Origin: Mesorhizobium sp. GbtcB19
Lineage (GTDB): Bacteria; Pseudomonadota; Alphaproteobacteria; Rhizobiales; Rhizobiaceae
NCBI RefSeq assembly: GCF_019091085.1
Contig: NZ_JAGXJY010000010.1
Coordinates: forward strand, 62,001 to 126,000
Direction: 5' to 3'
DNA: 64,000 nt
Position numbers and translations under genes: made by a program. The notes under the pieces were generated by a model. The model was not told the DNA's origin. It saw only the letters and a program-made list of their open reading frames with translations, and ran no database searches. Below are positions 59,360 to 64,000 of this stretch, one piece after another. Every line of letters begins with the position of its first letter. Position 1 is the first letter of the stretch.

Positions 59360-59842
59360 ATGACTTTCGCCGTTCGTATCGCATTGTGCCTTTTGCTGGC
59401 GCTCACTCCCTTACATGCCCAGGCGCAAGGCGACGACAAGACGGTGATGATCGGCTCCGATGACGCCGAGATGGCGGCCGCGATCGCGAAGGCGCGGTTC
59501 AGCCTGGATGAATTCCTGGCATTGTCCGACGCTCCGCCGCCGGGAACCGATAAGTACAAGCTGAAGGTGATGATCGTCGACGGAGACGCGAGGGAGCACT
59601 TCTGGGTCATCCCGTTCAAGCGGACCGCCACGGGCTTCGTCGGCATATTGGCCAACGAACCGGAACTCGTTCACAATGTCGTCCTGGGCCAGAATATCGA
59701 ATTCACAAGGGATGACATTTCCGATTGGGGCTACACCAGGGACGGCCATCAGGTCGGCAGCTTCACCGTCTGCGTGATGTTCAAGAAGATGTCGAAGGAA
59801 GAGGCAGACCATGTGCGCGCCGCATATGGCTTCGACTGTTGA
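59360..59842 (+). CDS. DUF2314 domain secreted protein
   Basis: A 160-residue protein with a signal peptide (TFAVRIALCLLLALTPLHAQ). The DUF2314 body is clear: MAAAIAKARFSLDEFLAL, then YKLKVMIVDGDAREHFWV, GFVGILANEPELVHNVVLG and ISDWGYTRDGHQVGSFTVC. The function of this domain is unknown. ATG 59360 follows GGGGGG. The 246-base gap upstream shows only a doubtful short open frame. Confidence 0.87.
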   Translation: MTFAVRIALCLLLALTPLHAQAQGDDKTVMIGSDDAEMAAAIAKARFSLDEFLALSDAPPPGTDKYKLKVMIVDGDAREHFWVIPFKRTATGFVGILANEPELVHNVVLGQNIEFTRDDISDWGYTRDGHQVGSFTVCVMFKKMSKEEADHVRAAYGFDC

Positions 59843-59846
59843 GCAT

Positions 59847-60818
59847 TTATTCAGCCGCTTCGTCCCTCGCCCCGATCTTGCGCACCAGCGCCGCCGTCGC
59901 CAGCATGGCGCCGAGATCGGTGATCATCGGCGCGACATGCATGTTGTAGTCGATCGGCTGCGCAATATCCGGAAGCTCGAAGAAGTTCTTCGACCGCGGC
60001 ATCAACAGAAAGCCGTCGCTGCCGCTGAGCGCCACTCTGGCCTGGTCGTAGGGCCATGTCTCGCGCAGCCACGTCAGCGCCTGCGCCATCCGGCCGGTCA
60101 CCAACGGCCGCGCCGCCTCGACATTGTCGGTGCGGAACTCATAGGTGGCATCCAGTTCCTCGACGCCGGATGACAGCTCCTGCATCTTCGAGGCGAACAT
60201 GCCGCGGAAGAAGTGCGTCACCTTGCCGGCCTTGCGCGCTGCCACCAGCGTTCCCGGGAACGGCTCGATGGTCTCGAAGGCGACGATGACGCCCTTGAAG
60301 GCAACCGTCTCGCTCTTGCCCGAGCCTTCCCAGAGCTTCGCCTCGTAAAGCTCGAACGGGAAATCCTCGTAGCGTCCCGAAACGATGTCGTCGAAGCTCT
60401 GGCGGTTGAAAGCCCCGACCGTTTCGCGCGGCATCCTGTCGAAGGAATTCGGCCGCACGCCGTGTTGGTAGCGCACGTCGCGCACGAAGCCGAAGATCAT
60501 CGGCAGCAGCGTATCGCGGAAGGATTGCTGCAGCCGTGTCGCCGGCCGCAGCGCCTGGAAATAGAGGAATACCGCGGCCACCATCCCGCCAAGATAGAGG
60601 AAGACATGCGGTGTCGAGAGCCATTGTTCGTGAGGATCGGCGGCAGCGTTGAACAGCCAGGCCACGAGCGCAACGAAGACGACGACGAGGCCGACGAACA
60701 CAGGCACCCGCCAGCGCACCTGTCTCTGGGCCGAGGCCCGTTCTGCCTCATAGGCCTCGATGTCGCGCCTGATGCCGGCGATGACCGCTTCGCTCGGCAT
60801 GAAATCCGCTGCTTCCAT
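59847..60818 (-). CDS. DUF3137 domain membrane protein
   Basis: A 323-residue protein with two membrane helices near the N terminus (VFVGLVVVFVALVAWLF; VFLYLGGMVAAVFLYFQAL) and a soluble DUF3137 domain. Segments such as LPMIFGFVRDVRYQHG, FRGMFASKMQELSSGVEELD and GFLLMPRSKNFFELPDI fit the family. The function is unknown. It ends four bases from the convergent DUF2314 gene. Confidence 0.85.
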   Translation of the reverse strand: MEAADFMPSEAVIAGIRRDIEAYEAERASAQRQVRWRVPVFVGLVVVFVALVAWLFNAAADPHEQWLSTPHVFLYLGGMVAAVFLYFQALRPATRLQQSFRDTLLPMIFGFVRDVRYQHGVRPNSFDRMPRETVGAFNRQSFDDIVSGRYEDFPFELYEAKLWEGSGKSETVAFKGVIVAFETIEPFPGTLVAARKAGKVTHFFRGMFASKMQELSSGVEELDATYEFRTDNVEAARPLVTGRMAQALTWLRETWPYDQARVALSGSDGFLLMPRSKNFFELPDIAQPIDYNMHVAPMITDLGAMLATAALVRKIGARDEAAE

Positions 60819-60898
60819 CGTTACCCCCGGCCGCCGCTGAGATGTGGCGATGATAACGGTTTCGGCGCGAAAGTCGCCTGCGCCAGCTGCAATCGGCG

Positions 60899-62014
60899 CT
60901 AGTTCCCCGAAACCGGGAAAACCGCCTCCAGCCGCGTCGCAACGCGCTGCTTGAGCGTGCCATCCAGCGACTCCACCGGCACCAGTCGCTCATGGCGACC
61001 AGCTCGCAGCCGCATGAAGAAATGCATCTTGTAGGCGGCGATGGCACCGCGCGTGGCGGGATCGGCGCTGACATCGACGACGAATATCGACCCGATGCGC
61101 GCCGGCCATGGCAGTCTGGCAAGGGCAGTGCCGAGGAAATCGCCCAGACCATAGGCGATGAGGCTGTCGCCGATCCGCTCGATTGGCTGCACGACATGGG
61201 CGTGATGCCCGGCGATCAGCCGGACGCCAAGATCCGCCAGCCGCTTCGCCAACGCGCGTGTCGCCGGCCTCGGAAAATGCCGGAATTCCCAATCCCAATG
61301 CGGTACTGCGCAGATAAGGTCGATGCCGGAAGCAACGCCGTGCGGCCATTGGGCGGCGCGTGTCGCGATGCGTTCTTCAAACGGCGCGGCAGCGGTGTTG
61401 CGCCAGAGCGTGAAGGCAGCAAAGCCGATGGTCAGCGATCCGGCGGCATGACGCTGGACCGGTCCGCCTGCAACCGTGCCTATGGCGCGAATCCCGAGCC
61501 GGTTCAGCGTCGCGACCGTCTCCTCGAAACCGGCAATCCCCTGGTCGAGCACATGGTTGTTGGCCAGGGACAGCACGAGCCTGTCGCGCGCGATGCCGAC
61601 AGCAGCAAGCGCGTCCGCCAGAAAACGCTCGCTCATCGCGTGGTGCGTACCGAGCCACGTGCCCATCACGGCGCGCGGCCGCTCGACGATCGGGCTTTCG
61701 CAATTACCGACCACGAGGTCGGCGGAGGAGAGCAGCGCGGCGATCGCCGGATCGCATTCCGGCGCATCGCGATTGGCGACCGCCGAAATATCGCCGACGA
61801 ACGCCAGCCGCACCGTCCGCATCGGCGGCGGATCGATCAACGTCGCGGCCGGCGCCGCGAAACCGCCTCTGTCGCCGCCAAGCGACGGTTTCAGCAGGCG
61901 CGGCAGCCAGGACAGCTTGTAGGAAAGCGGATAGTTCGACACGGGCACGTCCAGTTTCGCCCTCTGTAGACTGTCCGCCCGGCCGGTTGAAGCCGGGCGC
62001 CATTGCGAAAGCAT
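60899..62014 (-). CDS. CapA family (poly-gamma-glutamate synthesis-like) metallophosphatase
   Basis: A 371-residue protein of the CapA/PgsA family with a calcineurin-like fold. Motifs: VRLAFVGDISAV, VVGNCESPIV, LSLANNHVLDQGI, AVPHWDWEF and GHHAHVVQPIERIG, which carry the metal-ligand Asp, Asn and His residues. No signal peptide is seen. The start at ATG 62014 is uncertain; an internal ATG just before VRLAFVGD is the other choice. Some members take part in capsule polymer synthesis, but most are uncharacterised. Confidence 0.87.
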   Translation of the reverse strand: MLSQWRPASTGRADSLQRAKLDVPVSNYPLSYKLSWLPRLLKPSLGGDRGGFAAPAATLIDPPPMRTVRLAFVGDISAVANRDAPECDPAIAALLSSADLVVGNCESPIVERPRAVMGTWLGTHHAMSERFLADALAAVGIARDRLVLSLANNHVLDQGIAGFEETVATLNRLGIRAIGTVAGGPVQRHAAGSLTIGFAAFTLWRNTAAAPFEERIATRAAQWPHGVASGIDLICAVPHWDWEFRHFPRPATRALAKRLADLGVRLIAGHHAHVVQPIERIGDSLIAYGLGDFLGTALARLPWPARIGSIFVVDVSADPATRGAIAAYKMHFFMRLRAGRHERLVPVESLDGTLKQRVATRLEAVFPVSGN

Positions 62015-62096
62015 GCTCGCTGATCGGCACGGCTGGAGGACGCCTTGCGCCAAATGCGTGTATGCTCGCAACATGACGCAGTGGAAGGCGATGATT

Positions 62097-63350
62097 ATGG
62101 TGCGTAGAGCGATCCTTGCAGCAGCCTTGTTTGCATTCCTGCCGGCGTCCTTCGCCCGGGCGGAGATGCCGGAAGCAGCCAAGGCGATGTTCGAGGCCAG
62201 GAGTGTAACTGATCGCAACACGGCGCTGTCGACGCTGGAGTCAGCAGCGGCCAAGGACCCGGCATCGGCCTACGCCGCCGGCGCCGGCGAATTCTTCACC
62301 GCCCTGGAACTGCTCGCCGGCGGGCTGCATCGCCACGGTTTCGAAAGCCCGAAATCCTTCATGCTGCCGCTGATGCAGTTGCCGGTTCCGGACAATCCCA
62401 ACCCGCAACCGCTGACTTACGAAGAATTCCGCGCCATGCTGGTCGCCTTTCGCGACCGGCTGGAAAAATCCGCCGCAACGCTGGGCTCGGTGCCGAACGA
62501 TGCCGATATCGGCATGGTGGTCGACCTCACCCGCGTCGGCATCGACCTCAACGAGGATGGAAAGCTGGCGCCCGACGAAAGCATCGCCGCGATCATGGCC
62601 TCGCTCGCCCACGGCAGCATCGACACCAGCAACACCGCGCCTTCGCTGACCTTCCGATTTGACCGCGCCGACGGTTTCTGGCTGCAAGGTTATGCCGAGT
62701 TTCTGATGGCGCAGGCCGACTTCTGGCTGGCGCATGATTTCAGGGCCATGTTCGACGGCTCCTTCCACATGCTGTTCCCGCGCGCCAAACTGCCCCTGCA
62801 GGATGCGCTGGTGCCGCCGGATGGCGGCATGAGCGGCAGCATCTTCGCCTCCGAATGGCGCTTCGCCGACTTCGTCTCGCTGGTGCATCTCGTCAACTGG
62901 CCGGTGGTCGAGCCGGAGCGCCGGCAGGCCGCGCGCCGCCATCTGCTGGAAATGATCCGGTTGTCGCGCGAGGACTGGAAAGCGATCCTGGCGGAAACCG
63001 ACAATGACCGTGAATGGCTGCCGGGACCGCAGCAGAAAGGCGCCAATCCCCTCACCGGCCTGGAAGTCGGCCAGGAGCAGGTGACGGCCTGGCTCGCCAC
63101 GCTGACCATGGCCGAGGACCTTCTCGAAGGCCGCGTGCTGCTGCCGCATTTCCGCATCGCCGGCAAGGGCATCAACATGAAGCGCTTCTTCGACGAGCCG
63201 AAACCCTTCGACCTCGTGCTGTCGATCACCGGCCCCGGCATCGCGCCCTATCTCGAAAGCGGCAGGATCCTCGCCAGCGACGATTTCAACCAGATCCAGC
63301 GCGAGTTCGGCGGCGCCGGGTTCCTCACCTTTGCGCTCTGGTTCAATTGA
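62097..63350 (+). CDS. Exported protein of unknown function with EF-hand-like loop
   Basis: A 417-residue protein with a signal peptide (MVRRAILAAALFAFLPASFA). ATG 62097 lies eight bases after GGAAGG. The mature protein is alpha-helical, with an EF-hand-like loop GIDLNEDGKLAPDE near residue 155 that may bind calcium. WRFADFVSLVHLVNWPVVEP and FDLVLSITGPGIAPYLESGR are distinctive. No family name is recognised. It lies divergent to capA, overlapping only in leader sequence. Confidence 0.8.
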   Translation: MVRRAILAAALFAFLPASFARAEMPEAAKAMFEARSVTDRNTALSTLESAAAKDPASAYAAGAGEFFTALELLAGGLHRHGFESPKSFMLPLMQLPVPDNPNPQPLTYEEFRAMLVAFRDRLEKSAATLGSVPNDADIGMVVDLTRVGIDLNEDGKLAPDESIAAIMASLAHGSIDTSNTAPSLTFRFDRADGFWLQGYAEFLMAQADFWLAHDFRAMFDGSFHMLFPRAKLPLQDALVPPDGGMSGSIFASEWRFADFVSLVHLVNWPVVEPERRQAARRHLLEMIRLSREDWKAILAETDNDREWLPGPQQKGANPLTGLEVGQEQVTAWLATLTMAEDLLEGRVLLPHFRIAGKGINMKRFFDEPKPFDLVLSITGPGIAPYLESGRILASDDFNQIQREFGGAGFLTFALWFN

Positions 63351-63366
63351 GGCCTGAAAGAGCTTG

Positions 63367-63541
63367 GGTTCCTCGCCCCCATGAAATGGGGGAGAGGTGG
63401 CTCGGCGAAGCCGAGACGGAGAGGGGAGCGCCGGTCCGGGCGGCGAAAGCGCTTCGAAGAGAAGGGCTTCCGCCTTACGAAGCCCCCTCTCCGTCCGCTT
63501 CGCGGACACCTCTCCCCCGCTTCTGGCGGGGGCGAGGAACC
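63367..63541 (+). repeat. Nested palindromic intergenic repeat, copy 2
   Basis: Outer arms GGTTCCTCGCCCCC (63367-63380) and its exact complement (63528-63541) enclose GGGGGAGAGGTGG...CCACCTCTCCC-like arms and an inner GACGGAGAGGGG with CCCCTCTCCGTC. The order of blocks matches the element at 3421-3562, which shows they belong to one family. No gene lies between 63351 and 63576. Confidence 0.8.
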
Positions 63542-63576
63542 GAACCTTCGAGGTTGGCGCCAACCCATAACTATCG

Positions 63577-64000
63577 TCAGAAAATAGCGCCCTGGTAAAG
63601 CACCGCCTCGGCCTCCTCCGGTGCGAAGCGCCGCGCCAGCGTGCGAAAAGCGCTGTGGACGCCGTCGCGGTCGAGGTTGCAGCTTCTGAGGTGCCGGACG
63701 GCCAGCGTCGGATCGAATTCGGTGCGGCCGTGCAGGACGCGCTGATTGTCGAACACCAGCACCTCGCCCGGTTGCAATTGGTGCTGGAACTGGTTCGCCG
63801 GGTCGCAGATCAGCCGCGTCAGCTCGGCAAGCGCCTCGATCAGACCGTCGATCTCCTCGACGGCGCCTGCCTGCGGCGCCAGGCAGCGGTCGTTGAAACG
63901 CATGCCGGTGACGGCCCCGCTCGCATCGAGGCTGATGACATGCGCCTCGGCGCTGAAGAACACCTCGCCGGCATGCTCGCGGTGGAACGTCACGCCATGC
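63577..64000 (-). CDS. TauD/TfdA-family dioxygenase, gamma-butyrobetaine hydroxylase-like (5' part outside window)
   Basis: The C-terminal 140 residues of an Fe(II)/2-oxoglutarate dioxygenase. The segment LVFDNQRVLHGRTEFD holds the second iron-binding histidine, and the 2-oxoglutarate-binding arginine follows in RHLRSCNLDRD. These fit gamma-butyrobetaine or trimethyllysine hydroxylase-like proteins, which act in carnitine-type metabolism. The frame remains open to the end of the window, so the N-terminal part lies beyond it. Confidence 0.85.
   Translation of the reverse strand, partial: HGVTFHREHAGEVFFSAEAHVISLDASGAVTGMRFNDRCLAPQAGAVEEIDGLIEALAELTRLICDPANQFQHQLQPGEVLVFDNQRVLHGRTEFDPTLAVRHLRSCNLDRDGVHSAFRTLARRFAPEEAEAVLYQGAIF

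Noticed and set aside
59187..59363. A 58-codon open frame that ends in an ATGA overlap with the DUF2314 gene
   Set aside because: No ribosome-binding site, no hydrophobic or domain features; the overlap is probably chance.
1..64000. tRNA, rRNA, CRISPR arrays, insertion sequences and integrase genes
   Set aside because: I looked for these on both strands and saw no supporting sequence; a dedicated scan (tRNAscan-SE, Rfam, IS database) would be decisive.

Overview
ORGANISM. High-GC chromosomal DNA of an alphaproteobacterium of the order Rhizobiales, most like Mesorhizobium. The reasons are: the lsrB-trxB-Lrp block; an AbcR-like sRNA near lsrB; typically alphaproteobacterial families (DUF3775, extensin-like proteins, LssY_C, animal-haem peroxidase); and Rhizobiales-type dispersed palindromic repeats with an AAAAGTG...CGGTTTT core. 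I see no rRNA, tRNA, CRISPR array, insertion sequence or prophage. The genus is inferred from gene families and order, not from a search. LAYOUT. 1-5.7 kb: the 3' end of carB, then one conspicuously AT-rich gene (960-2960) encoding a GHKL ATPase fused to a PD-(D/E)XK-type nuclease, then RidA, a palindrome mosaic, DUF4142 and DUF899 genes. 5.7-8.7 kb: a sugar ABC importer (two permeases and a binding protein) without an ATPase gene. 8.8-11.4 kb: an orphan contractile-tail tube protein and an animal-type haem peroxidase, each preceded by a near-identical CRP-like promoter. 11.5-15.5 kb: acetyltransferase carrying a repeat inside its coding sequence, lytic transglycosylase, Ogt, a cold-shock protein and a toxin-antitoxin pair. 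15.6-23.4 kb: GST, two overlapping EAL genes, aspartate aminotransferase, an MFS pump, a cupin and a GGDEF-EAL protein. 23.6-29.5 kb: EF-G-like GTPase, AbcR-like sRNA, isoprenylcysteine-methyltransferase-like protein, LsrB, TrxB and an Lrp regulator. 29.6-36.8 kb: LPS-heptose synthesis and transfer genes (gmhB-gmhA-hldE on minus; hldD-waaF-waaC on plus), with a LysE exporter and a second toxin-antitoxin pair between them. 36.9-45.8 kb: greA, TPR, DUF3775, two tandem extensin-like proteins, ChaC, LssY_C, a CNNM/CBS membrane protein and a glycoamylase-family protein. 45.8-51.3 kb: an HxlR-HlyD-MFS efflux operon, an FMN reductase divergent from a second HxlR gene, and a thioesterase. 51.4-55.2 kb: a tightly coupled GMC oxidoreductase / enolase-superfamily / NAD-dehydrogenase operon. 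55.3-64 kb: lipid kinase, an unexplained plus-strand transcription unit, several secreted or membrane proteins of unknown role, CapA, and the 3' part of a TauD/gamma-butyrobetaine-type dioxygenase. HOW GENES WORK TOGETHER. The heptose genes together would make and attach ADP-L-glycero-D-manno-heptose for an LPS inner core. Three c-di-GMP proteins cluster within 8 kb. TrxB, LsrB, OsmC-like thiol functions elsewhere, GST, the peroxidase and the FMN reductase form a loose redox theme. The strongest candidates for undescribed biology are the standalone GHKL-nuclease gene, the CRP-like promoter pair coupling the tail-tube and peroxidase genes, and the uncharacterised transcription unit at about 56.6-56.9 kb.
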